From Sphaeramia orbicularis (lineage: Eukaryota > Chordata > Actinopteri > Kurtiformes > Apogonidae), in the NCBI RefSeq assembly GCF_902148855.1, contig NC_043974.1, forward strand, positions 21,639,950 through 21,703,949: a DNA stretch of 64,000 nucleotides, given 5' to 3'. The translations under genes were made by a program, and so were the position numbers. The notes beneath the pieces are model-generated. The model did not search any database. It saw only the letters and a program-made list of their open reading frames with translations, and was not told the origin of the DNA. This document shows, one piece after another, positions 33,540-44,866 of this stretch (its first letter is position 1; each line of letters begins with the position of its first letter).

Positions 33540-33935
33540 ACAATAATATACATTATATAGACTAAATGTCATCTAAAATAAACACTTATTTGCAACATTG
33601 TACAGCAAACTATTACATGATCAACAACAAATTAATTTTAGCAAAAAAAGTCTCAGTTTTGAATGTCTGGGGTTGCCAGAAATTGGTTTTCACAAGCCAA
33701 AAAAGGTTAGGAACCACTGGACTTTGACCAACTGAGAACTTTGGTGCATCATGAGACAAAATACAACAAAGAAGTCCCAGGACTGTTGACCAGCTGGAAT
33801 CCAATATCAGAAAAGAATGGAACAACATTTCTCTCCTCGAATCCCAGTATCTGGTGTCGCAGGTGTTAATGAACTGTTGTTAAAAGAAGACAGATGCTAC
33901 ACAGTGGTAGTAGTGACTGAAGGTGTCCCAACATA
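33540..33935. mobile_element. Fragments of hAT MITE and Tc1/mariner-like element
   Basis: 33540-33720 matches the hAT family of 36757-37342 (TATAGACTAAATGTCATC, ending GGAACCACTGG). 33770-33935 holds the 3' end of the Tc1/mariner-like transposase gene (TGTTGTTAAAAGAAGACAG, CTACACAGTGGTA). Both are truncated. Confidence 0.5.
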
Positions 33936-34375
33936 CAGGTGGTCCTCTGGTTACGCGGTACTCGACCTATGCAGTTTCGACTTTACGACGCCTGAGTCTC
34001 GTCCGCAGAGGATCCCAATATGGAACGATTTTCGAAAGCTTCAAGGGGAGTGATGGACAGTGTACGGTGCTACCGTGAGATCTGGGAGGAAAAGAGGAAG
34101 ATTTCCTTCCAGACGTACATCTCCAACTACTTCACAAAGGTGGAGAGGCCAGTAGAACCCGTACCTTCAATGTCTACAGAAGATCCTGCACCTGCTACCC
34201 CTCCAGATAATCCGGATTCCCCAGCAGCAGCTCTCACAGCCTCCCCTCCTTCTTCTCCAGCCACCTAGTATTAGGTATTTAGGGGGTATTAAAGGGTTAA
34301 TTCCGACTTACGCGGAAATTCGGGTTATGTCACCAGCGTAGGAATGGAACTCGTTCGTAACCCGAGGACCTCCTG
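33936..34375 (+). mobile_element. Tigger/pogo-like nonautonomous element
   Basis: The ends CAGGTGGTCCTCTGGTTACG and CGTAACCCGAGGACCTCCTG are inverted and flanked by TA. Inside, a short frame (34022-34268) encodes M-E-R-F-S-K-A-S-R-G, I-S-N-Y-F-T-K-V-E-R and a Pro/Ser/Ala-rich end, resembling the C-terminus of a pogo-family transposase. The DDE domain is absent. Confidence 0.7.
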
Positions 34376-35380
34376 TATTTGGAACTGTATCTCTTTGTAA
34401 AGTTGAACAAATCAATTCATACAAAGATTAAAAAAGTGACGAACTAAGAAACCTTCATGCAGTTTTCAAAAAAATTTCATTTCTAAAAGATGGTTTTGGA
34501 GCAGGTTTACTCTTTAACTCCTGATGTGTCTGTGGTGATAGTTCTAAATATATGATTTATTTTAAATATTCATAAAAATTCAACCGTTTGCTCAATAGGA
34601 AAAGTTTCAAAACGTGCTGATAGAATAGACGTTGTGCTTTCCAGAGACATCTGAGCATGCTCAGTGCATCCCCCATCACCTGTGGAATGGGGGCAAAACA
34701 TGGAGCAGTAAGTGAGACTGACTCACTATAAATAGATGATTTGGACTTTTTTTTAATAGTTTTCCTTGTCATTCTTTTGTTTTTACTGTTCTTTGCAGTG
34801 TTATCGTGTTTTCCCTTTTTTTTTTTTTTTTTTTTTTTTACTGTTTTTTTTAGTGAGTTTTGAGCATGTAACTGCTTTTTGGAGTTCAACCAGCTGTCAA
34901 AAAGCAGCTGGTCTGATTTAGAAAAAAAGAGGCCAAAACATAAACTACTGGGCCAAAATTCAAATAGTTGTCATTCAGTTTTTACAGTTCAGTTCATGTT
35001 CAACATCCTAAATCTGTTTTTGATGTACATTCTGAGTGCCTTACTTAGTAAAAACCTGTCAAACTTCCATTCCTGTTTTTATTTTTCTGATATTCCACCC
35101 TGTTTTGACCCTAAAACACACAGTAAAACAAAACCACTGCAGAAAAGGCACACCAGCACATACTCACAGCAGCTTTTATGAACCTGAAACAGACGGAAAT
35201 TCACAGCAGCACGTTTCATCAACATAATATCTCAGGGGTTAAAGGGTTAAACATGCAGAATGATCAGGCTTTTAATGGAGACATTTCTGACTATCTCAAT
35301 GATTTAAACACCTCTAACTGAGCCAGCTTGTCTTTTTTTATTTATTTATTTATTTTCCACTTGAATTTTCGTTGAAATTT
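34376..35380. other. Intergenic, no gene recognised
   Basis: AT-rich DNA with a long T run near 34820 and no domain in any frame. 34640-34660 has a short match to the mariner relic at 13430. Confidence 0.4.
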
Positions 35381-35381
35381 T

Positions 35382-35800
35382 TTACACATATTTGACAAAA
35401 CAAAACAAAAAAACAACATTGCTTGGGTACATTACACATATTTCAATATATTTGCATTGTCCAGTCTTTTCACCCTTCTGAGCTCTGTAAACAGTCCATT
35501 TGTTCCACTTTTTGTCCATTTGCGCTTCCTGTAGTCGCAGTCTGTGAGTCACTAAAGCCACTAAAAGTATCTTTACCAAGTATATGTCGTTTCCCGCTAC
35601 ATTTCCATCGGATAAGTTACAAAAATACAGTACATCACAGCATATTGGAATCTCATACCCCATTATTTGTTTTAGTACTCTACACACCATTTCTCAAAAC
35701 CCAATTATTTTATCACATTTCCAAAAAACATGCGTGTGATCTACATCAAATTCTCCACATTCCCTCCAACAAGTCTTTAAAGGGATTTAAAAAAATGTCA
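35382..35800 (-). mobile_element. L1-clade LINE ORF2 C-terminal fragment
   Basis: The minus strand reads C-W-R-E-C-G-E-F-D-V-D-H-T-H-V-F-W-K-C, the CCHC-type zinc motif at the end of fish L1 ORF2, then I-P-I-C-C-D and L-V-A-L-V-T-H. It is broken by stops and has no RT part. It ends about 200 bp before the first exon of NITR N1. Confidence 0.6.
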
Positions 35801-35985
35801 AACAGAATACATTTCTATCTCGCAAATTGTCTACTGTACATTTTCCTTTCTGCGTATTTGAGGCAAAGGCCAGCGCAGTCTTTTTTCTTGTTTTTGACCC
35901 TCTTACCAACCAATCAAATGTAACCCCATTTATGAACGTCTGTCAGCGCTTTTTCTCACATCCTTCAGTTTGTGAGAGCTCCGAG

Positions 35986-38900
35986 ATGATGTACACGTAC
36001 CTGATTCTCTGCGTACTTTGTAAGTCTGATAGAAGATATTTGCTAAATGTAAGTAGCTAAATTTTCATTCTTAACTATTCTCTGTATTTGTTATAGCGCC
36101 GCTGTCGGCAGTAACCCAGTCATCAGTGGTCAAACAGGACACCGGGGTTAAAACGGTCAATGTTGGTGACAGCGTGATTTTACACTGTTACCCTGAAAGC
36201 CAAGTGGCGATGCATTTCTCCTGGTATCGGCAAAGCATAGGAGGCCGACCTGAGCTCCTGTCGAATGTTTACAAGTACGACACACCGGCCAGGATGTTCC
36301 ACTGGCTGGAGAAGAACCCTCGTTTCTCTGTGCAGAGACAGGAGGGGATGAACCATCTGCACATTTCTGGTGTCCAGCCAGATGATTCAGGCTTCTATTT
36401 CTGTGGAATCTCTCACTCCAACATGGTGGAATTTGGAGAGGGAGTCTTTCTCAGTGTCAGAGGTACTTAAAATGTTTTTTGTTTTTTTTATTCACTTTTT
36501 ATGAAGCTGTAACACATCACTCTTATTCGCACAGTCAATGTTTTTAACCACCTGTAAAAAAAATTACTATAGTTGATTTTTAATCCATAAAGACCCAGCG
36601 TTTACTTTTATGTCAGTTCTCACATGGAATTTTCTCTATATCTATCTTTTCTTAAGTGATTTATCACCATTTGTTTATATTACTATCCTCTGCACTTTGT
36701 ATTTTTTCAATATAAATCAGGTATTTTTCTGTGTTAAATTCACTGATAATGTAGATCAGTGGTTTCCAAACTTTTTTGGCTCATGACCCCATTTTAACAT
36801 CACAAATTTCTGGCAAACCCCAGACATTCAAAATGGAGGCTTTTTTTTTTTTTTTGCTAAAATTAATTTGTTGTTTTTGATCATGGAATAGTTTGCTATA
36901 CTACTGTATGTTGTAAATAAATGTTAATTTTAGATGACATTTAGTCTATATAATGTATATTATTATGGACAGAGGCAGAAAAGCCAGGTGTAGATTACTG
37001 CACAAAGTGAGAATTTTATTTTTTATTATTTTGATTGTATTTACAAGGCTGCAAATTAATATTGAACAAAAAATAACTCAAACTATGAATTATGACAGAG
37101 CTGCAGCATCTGAAACCGATCACAATGAACATTTGAAAGATAAACAGAAGCAAAGTGCTTCAGTTTCAGCTTCACAGTTTGTCATGTCTTGTATGTATTG
37201 GGATTGTCTGTCAACTCACCATATATTTTTTATTTGTAATTTTTTTTTTTTTTTTTTATCAATTACTAGAAATTTCAGGCGACCCCATTTGAATTCCAGG
37301 CGACCCCACATGGGGTCCCGACCCCAAGGTTGAAAAACACTGATGTAGATGTTCATAAAAGCTCAGAATAAAGTTGAGGGTTATTATACCAAAAACAGAG
37401 AAAACTACAGAAAAAGTGACTTTTTCAGTCAAATCTATCATTAACTGAACATAAACCAAGTGTCTCCATCCACTGTCATTGATCCAACTTCATGGGTTTT
37501 ACTGGTGAATCAATGTTGTAGAAGATGACAGTGTTTCCATGGTAACTACAGAGCCTCTGAACATCCAAATGTGTCTTATCTGATGACTATTAAAAGATGA
37601 CAAACTGCATTTTACACCAATTATTTACACATATTGATAGGATTAGTGGAACAACAGGTATTAAACAGTTTACGTCAGTACATGGTTTTGGTCTATAGTG
37701 GATATTTGGGTCTTTATGGGTTAATGTCATGATAACTGCGTGTATCAAAACAGGGTAAGGCTGATCTACAAGTAAAATGCCACTAGAATAAAAGTAGTGA
37801 ATGCCACCAACTTTCAGTCACTAATAAATAAAAATCAACCTTAAAATGCTGGTTGGCTGTAATTTCCATTGTACCATTTTAGGACAAAATATGAAATAGT
37901 GAGAATTAATGAGATTATGAGTTTTACTCCAAAGGAATGTTTGTCTCAGAGCTACCAGATCTACTTCAAAACACTGTCTGACACTACACATTACAAAACA
38001 TCACTTTTGTAGTTCTTTCTAGTGGAATTTTTATAAGTTTGCTATATAAATATGCATATAACCCAATATGTACTGTATTATTTTATTTTGTCTCAGATAC
38101 TTTTATTGTCTTAGCTGCTTTTAATTAATTAAAAACAATATTGTTTTTAGCTACCCTTATTTTAGATATAGCATATGTTTTCTTTTATGTTAAGCTTGAT
38201 TGGCACTGACTTGAATTTCGTCATGTGATGTCTTGTGCTAATATGATGACAATAAAGCTTCTTAATATGTATATGTAATAGCACTTTATCAAATATATTG
38301 AAATTATCAGCCAGTCAGCACTTTTGTCATTTGTTTTCCGAATCATCTTAATAAAGTATGTAATATTTATAACATTTAATCCAGGGGTGTCAAACTCATT
38401 TTAGTTCAGGGACCACATTCACCTAAATTTGATGTGAAGTGGGCCGAACCAGTAAAATAATAACATAATAATATAGAAATTATGTCAACTCCAAACTTTT
38501 TTCTTTGTTTTAGATTGAAAAAAGTAAATTTACATTATGAAAAAGTTTACACCTACAAACTATCCTTTCAAAAGATGTGAATAACATGAAAAAGTGAAAA
38601 AATAAGTGTAATTTTAACAATATTATGCGTCAGTTTATCATTTACACATGTACATTATAACTTACAGATCACAGTGGATCTACAAATGCACAAAACATTG
38701 AGTAACAGGCAGAATATTGTTAAAATTACACTTATTTCTCTTAAGACATTTCAGGTTGTTCATATTTGTTCAGGTTATTCACATTTTTGCAAAATTATAC
38801 TTTGTTTTGGTGTAAATAAATGAAAATATTTACATGTACACAAAGAAAAATTTGGAGTTGTGAGTATTTATATGTTATTATGATAGTATTTTACTGGTCC

Positions 38901-39721
38901 TGCCCACTGGAGATTGAATTGGTCTGAATGTGGAACCTGAACTAAAAGGATTGTTAATATTTTAGTGTAATTTTTTGCATTTCACAAATTCATCCCAAGG
39001 GCCGGACTGGACCCTTTGGAGGGCCGGATTTGGTCCCCGGGCCGCATGTTTGACACCTGTGATTTAATCTGAGACAGAATTGTAGACTGTTGAATTGTTC
39101 TGTAAATGCAAGTAATGTTGTCCATCCTCACTAAAAACAACACATAATTTAGATTTGTCTCATTTTTTACAACAATTCTACAGTAAATCAGAGTGCATAA
39201 AGATCAGAACTGTATTTAAAGCCAGGAAAGGCCAGCTCTCTGACCCCTGACCCTCTGTTCATGTAGGAGACAACTTTAAGGCAGTCGTCCAGGAGCCAGT
39301 GTCCGAGTCGACGCAGCCGGGAAAATCTGTAACGTTCAACTGTTCGGTGAAAACTGGAAACTGTAACGCAGAGTGCGGCGTGTACTGGTTCAAACGCGCG
39401 TCTCACCAAGGAATCGTCTACATCCACAGCGATCAGTGTAAACATGCTCCTCCATCGGCGTCATCTTCACAGAGCTGTGTGTACCATTTAGAGAAGACCA
39501 ACGTGAGCTCCTCTGACGCTGGAACGTACTACTGCGCTGTGGCTTCCTGTGGCGCCATCATGTTTGGAAATGGAACCAAGCTGCAAATCAATGATGATGG
39601 AAACCCAGCAACAGCAATAAAGATTTTAGTCTGGCTGTCAATCATTCGGACCGGGACGCTCCTGTTATTTCTTACTGTTTGTCCTCTGCTTTTCATGAAA
39701 AAGAACAGGTATAAGTCTTAA
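35986..39721 (+). CDS. nitr: NITR N1: V and I Ig domains, charged transmembrane, no ITIM (activating type)
   Basis: Three exons join in phase 1: 35986-36019 (signal, MMYTYLILCVL), 36097-36462 (V) and 39267-39721 (I domain, transmembrane, tail), giving 284 aa. The V domain has L-H-C, W-Y-R-Q, D-S-G-F-Y-F-C and a J-like F-G-E-G. The I domain has V-Y-W-F-K, D-A-G-T-Y-Y-C-A-V-A-S-C and the J-like F-G-N-G-T-K-L, the signature of NITRs. It carries seven Cys where N2 and N3 have six. The hydrophobic segment A-I-K-I-L-V-W-L-S-I-I-R-T-G contains Lys and Arg, and the tail is only K-K-N-R-Y-K-S. By analogy with charged NITRs and KIRs it would pair with a DAP12-like adaptor. The 2.8-kb intron 2 is full of DNA elements. 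It is the only receptor on the plus strand. Confidence 0.88.
36584..37720. mobile_element. piggyBac-like MITE in N1 intron 2
   Basis: The ends TCCATAAAGACCCA and TGGGTCTTTATGGG are inverted and both flanked by TTAA, the piggyBac target. It is noncoding and about 540 bp once the nested hAT element is removed. A second copy of the same end, after TTAA, begins at 50019. Confidence 0.65.
36757..37342. mobile_element. hAT-type MITE nested in the piggyBac-like element
   Basis: It begins CAGTGGTTTCCAAACTT and ends AAGGTTGAAAAACACTG, with a perfect 8-bp duplication ATGTAGAT on both sides. Fragments of the same family occur at 13779, 24515 and 33540. Confidence 0.8.
38382..39061. mobile_element. hAT-type MITE (CAGGGGTGTCAAAC family) in N1 intron 2
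   Basis: 680 bp with ends CAGGGGTGTCAAACTC and ATGTTTGACACCTGTG and a perfect 8-bp duplication ATTTAATC. It ends about 205 bp before the I-domain exon. A relative lies in N2 intron 2 (47907-48546). Confidence 0.85.
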
Positions 39722-39833
39722 TGTAGTTTGGTTTTATCCCTGTTCAGGATCTGAAAATGTTGCAGAATACAACAAATGCCACCATGCCAATGTTAGATAT
39801 GTACACTTTTTGGAGCTCATTTATGCTTTGCTG

Positions 39834-39839
39834 AATAAA
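39834..39839 (+). promoter_or_regulatory. Polyadenylation signal of NITR N1
   Basis: AATAAA 113 nt past the stop codon (CTGAATAAAAATC). Confidence 0.6.
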
Positions 39840-40291
39840 AATCTATTTTATAGCAGTTTTTGTGTCAGTATTTAATAAGAAAAAGCAGCTGCGTATTTAA
39901 CAAATTGATTAAAGTCGAAATTATACAAAGAATCAAACACACCTACACTGTTTTATGTGGACATGAAGGTTAGCATTATTTCTAAGAACATGACAAAAAC
40001 TGTTTTGAACATTGGTCAGTTTTTCATGTTTGACAGTTACACAGAAACTGCACATAATCACTGAAAACACTTTACACAGTTTTACACTTACTAAACCCAC
40101 TGACTGTCCAGAGATGTGTTATAAATGTAATTAATTTAGCTGCTGGAGCTGTTACAATTAAATAATTTCATTATTTTAAGAGGTTATGACGTAAAGCATC
40201 TTGTGCTTTTGTGATAACAAGCCTTTTCAGTTTGACAATTTGTCAGAAAGGCTTCTATTTTGTTGGTTTAGTGCCAAAAATAAGATGTCGG

Positions 40292-40344
<53 letters not shown>

Positions 40345-40599
40345 GTATTTCTGTACATTACAAGTAAAATACATGTTTAAAGGAGAATAAACCTGTAAGA
40401 ATGTTAGCTTAAAAATCAAACGCTGACAAATCAGGATTGCAGTAATAATCAGTTGATGAAAACACAAATAACATACTGTATTTATTTAATCATCATTATT
40501 AAATGACACAATAAATGATAAAATCAGCCCTTATGTAGGTGATTAAATGTACACATGCTAAATAAAAATTACTTAAACCTTAGGGGCCCACAGTGACGG
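39840..40599. other. Intergenic after N1, with poly-A/(TA)n tract
   Basis: No gene seen. A run of about 40 A residues followed by (TA)n occupies 40288-40345. Confidence 0.5.
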
Positions 40600-41394
40600 C
40601 TAGGGATGGGAATTGTTAAGAATTTAACGATTCCGATTCCATTATCGATTTTGCTTATCAATCCGATTCCTTATCAATTCTCAATGGGTGAGGGAATAAA
40701 AGAGTACAAACGGGTGTGTTTGCATTAACTGTCTTTTATGTTTTCATCTCTGCACAGAAAATATAACATATACAGTATGTACAAATAATAATAACAGATG
40801 ACGCCAGGCCTGGTTCGGGGGCGGGGGCCTACAGTGAAAGTGAAACTAAAGATGCTTTACTAATTCCTCTATTGCCGCATTCCTACTACGTGGAACCAGT
40901 TCGACTCAGCTCGGCTTGTCTCCCGTTGTGGTGCACCTCATTTCCTTTCCCTTCTTACCTTTGGAAACTTGTATTTGAGGGGGTACGATGTTTGTTGCCC
41001 ACACCGGAACCGGCCTGGCGTTCACTCTGCCGCTACATTCACAAGCATCGCTGAGTAGTGTATTAAATACGTGACATTCCTGTAAATGATTCACATGTTT
41101 TGGACAAATGTTTGAGGATATTGGAGGGATTCCACCCTTGTGAAGACATGGAAACTTTGCAAGTGTTCCAAGTAAGTAGACCTGGTGTCATCTTTTTAGA
41201 CCGTTTCTGCCTCAATGCCATGTTGGCTTCGTTCTGACCAAAACAATGCAGCGTACGTGTGATGTCATCGAGCATGCGCAATGAAGACGAAATCGATAAG
41301 CAGAGTCGTTAAGCAGGCAGGCACACGATTTCAAGGAATCGAGCTACTGGGAACCGGTTCTCAAAAAGAACCGGTTCTCGATTCCCATCCCTAG
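40600..41394. mobile_element. hAT-like element (CTAGGGATGGGAAT) that cuts a NITR V exon
   Basis: Terminal inverted repeats CTAGGGATGGGAAT are at both ends, with GATTCC/CGAT-rich subterminal DNA and no coding frame. The right end falls inside the V exon of the NITR pseudogene. Sequence on the far left side is not the rest of that exon, and no matching target duplication is visible, so a deletion accompanied or followed insertion. Confidence 0.65.
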
Positions 41395-41709
41395 TTGTCA
41401 GGTTATAAAAAGTGTTTGTTGATGCCACCAATTGTAATTTCCTTGTCGTGGTCAGCTTGTACCATACTTTAACTCTCAAACTACGACATCTGATATTTAC
41501 TGCGTCTCCTAACTCAGCTGTTTGGTAGAAATCAGGCTGAAGGATATCACGTAACTGAGCTACACCTGAAATAATAATAAAAAAACCCATTGAATAAGAT
41601 AGTTTTTGTGTATTTAGGTAGCTAAAATACATTTGCAAGTGGAATTTTGCTACTTACATAGAAACCAGAGCAGGAAAACATGTATCATCATCTCTGCTAG
41701 TAGCTTCAT
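41395..41709 (-). pseudogene. NITR 5' remnant: signal exon and half a V exon
   Basis: The signal exon 41658-41709 encodes MKLLAEMMIHVFLLWFL with a GTAAGT donor. The V exon starts at 41565 after TTATTTCAG and reads V-A-Q-L-R-D-I-L-Q-P, E-L-G-D-A-V-N-I-R-C and V-K-V-W-Y-K, stopping at F-Y-N-L where the hAT-like element begins. The J-like strand, I domain, transmembrane and tail are absent from the following DNA. What remains has no stops, suggesting the loss is fairly young. Confidence 0.75.
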
Positions 41710-41719
41710 CTTTCTTGTT

Positions 41720-42439
41720 GAAATGACAGAGCGGGTCTGAACAGGTTCATGATGTACGGTCAACTGATGAAACGCCATGTGAAATGTCTGAGCTTTCTGA
41801 TTGGATCATCACAGTTGTCTGACGCTTCACTCGATTGGCTGCTCAGTCGGTTTGGTCACAATGGAGGGAGCAACGTTTCAGCAGCACTTCTATATAAACA
41901 CATATTTCCAGCTGAAGTGTAATAAGTGAGCCTCCTTTGTAACATTTAACCCGAGGTTTTTGTTTTTTTTAAATGCAAGAATCAATTTAATTGTGATACA
42001 GAGCAAAAAGGATGATTTAAGTCTGTGTTAAAATTATACAGCTGTCTTCTGTTTCTGTAAATGTGTCTACTCTTTACTCTTTGCATGAAATAATCCCCTC
42101 CTGAAGGTAATTTTCACAGTCCTTACTCTAAACTTTTGTGTTTGTAATAAGTTCATCTGCAAATAGACACTTTCTGGTGGTTTGATGTCAAAATTTCCTC
42201 CATTAGCAGACCATTTTAACAAAATTCCTTGCATCTTTTTTGGATAGTGCTTCATCAGAGGAAATATACTTATTGCACAAGATGTATTTAATATCTGATT
42301 TATACACTTTTACTTCTCAACATGCAATTTGGATATTTTTGAGATTTTTTTCTCTGGGAAAATCAAACCATCTGATGTCATGTTGCAACAAAAGATTAGC
42401 AGATCAGTGTTTCTTACTTTTGCTTCTCATGAAACAGCC
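41720..42439. other. Presumed upstream region of the NITR remnant
   Basis: No exon or clear repeat seen. 41750-41880 is the likely former promoter region of the truncated gene and contains CCAAT-type boxes (for example GATTGG at 41800). Confidence 0.35.
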
Positions 42440-42680
42440 CTTTTCCTGATTACATAATTTAGAGCTGTATTTACCTGTCTGTTAGCACAAAAAACAAACC
42501 AACCTTGACAACCGCCGATGTAGACGCATCCTGCTGAAAACCACACAGACAAAGACCCACTGGGTTCTCTTATGAGGTCTCAGCAGAGAAGCGAGAAAAT
42601 GCCTCTTACATCTACAGCTGAGACAGCTCTGTGATGACCTTTGAGGTTTAAAACGTAGCGTAACTGTGATCCTGATGATA
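42440..42680. repeat. Duplicated NITR 3'-flank block, copy 1
   Basis: It shares CAGCCCTTTTCCTGA-type, CCACACAGACAAAGACCCAC-type and CTCTTACATCTACAGCT-type segments, in order, with 45480-45760, the flank just past N2's poly-A signal. It marks a second, decayed gene end. Confidence 0.55.
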
Positions 42681-42714
42681 TAGACTTGGTTAAAATCAGT
42701 GAATAGGCTTAAAA

Positions 42715-43006
42715 GTTGTAAGAGCTTTTTCTATCGCTGCCCCAAACCTCTGGAACTCCCTCCCACCTACCATCCGACACTGCTCCGACCTCAACACCTT
42801 CAAATCCCTTTTAAAAACTCACTTATTTAAGATTGCTTTTAATGTTTAACTGTTTTATATGTATGTACCTGCCTTCTGCACCTGCTTTTATCTGTTTTTA
42901 ATGTGTTTGGTTTCTGTTTTTATCTGCTATATGTAAAGTGTCTTTGAGTTCCATGAAAAGCGCTGAACAAATAAAATGTATTATTATTATTATTATTCGT
43001 TTAAAA
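42715..43006 (+). mobile_element. L2/CR1-like LINE 3' end
   Basis: It encodes A-A-P-N-L-W-N-S-L-P-P-T-I-R and F-K-S-L-L-K-T-H-L-F-K-I-A-F-N-V, then stop, followed by a 3' UTR ending in (ATT)n. A 5'-truncated insertion. Confidence 0.75.
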
Positions 43007-43061
43007 TATTATGCATTGCACAGTAACATCTTCATTTGCTGTGTAGATCAGTCTCTTCACT

Positions 43062-44196
43062 AGTTGCTTTTCCATTGACCCTCAAATTGCGCAAACATAA
43101 CTTGCGCATAAAAATATACCTGATGGAAAAACAACAACTCCGGCAAAAGTCTCATTTTTCGATTAAAAGTTTTTGCGCTGGCAAGAGGTGGTTTTTCGGG
43201 CGTAGCGCAAATGGTATATCACACAAAACTGCAATGGAAAGACCTTTTGCGCAACTAGAGTCAGGTGAATTAAAAAAATGGATGTTGACGGACGTTACAA
43301 CAAGCGAAGAAGAAGAAGAAACACGTCGTGATATGTGTAGACACACCAGGAAACCCAATCATTTTTTAATTTAGTATGAGACAGAGGGGTAATATATAAT
43401 ACTAACAAGTGTTCAGAGAACGCAAACCACCACCAAGCATCCCGAGCATCCCAAGCATGTGTGGATTGACTATTTCTTTTTAAATTAAACAGTTTCAAGG
43501 TTGTTCCATACAGCAGAAAAAGTTGAAGCTTGGTACCAGTCATGTGTATGTCAAATTATATTAAATTCCAATCAATATTTGTTGAGTTATAATGAAAAAT
43601 GTGTCGTAAATGGGATTTTCTATGTTAAATTGAAATGTCCACAGAGTCCACATTCCACAGTGGATGTGGACAGTTTTGTGCCAGATACAAGATATTGTTG
43701 TAAGCTACAGGTGTATCAAATTGGAGGCTAATCGGAGTCGTTCTGAATTTTTTTATGAATTTTCGAAAATTGCTCAATGATGAGAGATAGGAAAATTGTA
43801 GATTTTGTGACCTTGAACTTTGGCCTACTTGGCCCAAAATTTAATGGGTTTGTCCCAGGGCCTAGGCCTATCTGTGGGTAAAATTTGGTAAAGATGGTTG
43901 CAATAGTTTTCCCGTAAAGTTGCTAACAAACAAACAAACACACAAACAAGCAAACACACAAAGCAAAGTGATCACAATACCTCCCGGCGAACATAATGAA
44001 TATATCTGTAAATCAACACCATATTTACGTTCGTTACCATGTTTATGGAATTACTTCTCGTGTCATCTCACGATAATAAATAAACAAATCATCGCATTTG
44101 TGATTTAATGGAAAACCGACATTATGCACTTCTGTTTTTTCGACATTTAGTAAATATCAGTTAAGTTTTGCGCAGATGTCCAATGGAAAAGCGACT
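43062..44196. mobile_element. Harbinger-like element with a nested repeat
   Basis: The ends AGTTGCTTTTCCATTG and CAATGGAAAAGCGACT are inverted, and ACT flanks both sides, a 3-bp target as in PIF/Harbinger elements. The interior from about 43500 to 43990 is a different dispersed repeat (ending AAAGTGATCACAATACCTCC). No transposase remains. Confidence 0.6.
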
Positions 44197-44329
44197 ACTG
44201 AAACACTTGTTCTTTTTGTGTGATGTTTTTTCTCCACCTGTAAAGTCAAATTTAACTAAAATGTTGACATGACTAATAAGTGGGCGTCTTGGTCCAACAG
44301 AAGTAAACATGTGCTGAACTCTGGATTAA

Positions 44330-44417
44330 ATACATTCAAATTGTTGTCCCTTTGTCAACTTGGTGGTCTTGTGGGTCTTTCAGTACCTCAGTGCAGTGTA
44401 AAGAGGTTCGCTGCATC
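44330..44417 (-). pseudogene. Decayed last exon of a NITR gene
   Basis: After CATGTCAG it reads D-A-A-N-L-F-T-L-H then stop, against D-A-Q-N-L-H-Y-A-A-L in N2. Downstream words (R-P-T-R-P-P) still match the N2 tail in shifted frame. It lies upstream of the V-exon remnant at 41.4-41.7 kb, so it comes from a different gene copy, otherwise lost. Confidence 0.65.
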
Positions 44418-44866
44418 CTGACATGGCTAAAAATAAGAAACTGCTAATCACTAATATACCGCTGCAGTAGGTGTCACTTCAATAATGTTTGAATTGAAGT
44501 GATTTCTATGAGTGATAATTATAGCGTAATAGCATAGTAATACTGTATGTTTTCTATTATTACTCATTGGCATGTACATTTAACTGTTGATGAACATAAG
44601 TTTATTTCATTTTCCAAGAAGAAACCTGGATGAAGTCTGACTATTGAATGACAGATGGACATAACTGAAGACCCTGGTGTTAAAAGTACTGAACAATTCA
44701 AGTTCAGCATATAAACATGTTATATTTGTTTGGCTAAGTCCACCCTATAAATATTTTTACGACTTTTTTTTATGACTTCAGTACTTTTAGCACCAGGGTC
44801 TTCAATTAGCTTGACTAGTTTATGACATAATTTTAAAGAGGCTTCATTCATCTTGTTAAATATATA

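Noticed and set aside
34557-34889. Lysine-rich minus-strand frame as a nuclear protein
   Set aside because: The lysines come from a long T run; no conserved motif remains outside it.
43036-43374. 112-codon plus-strand frame as a gene
   Set aside because: It begins at the terminal repeat of the Harbinger-like element and has no transposase motif or homology I recognise.
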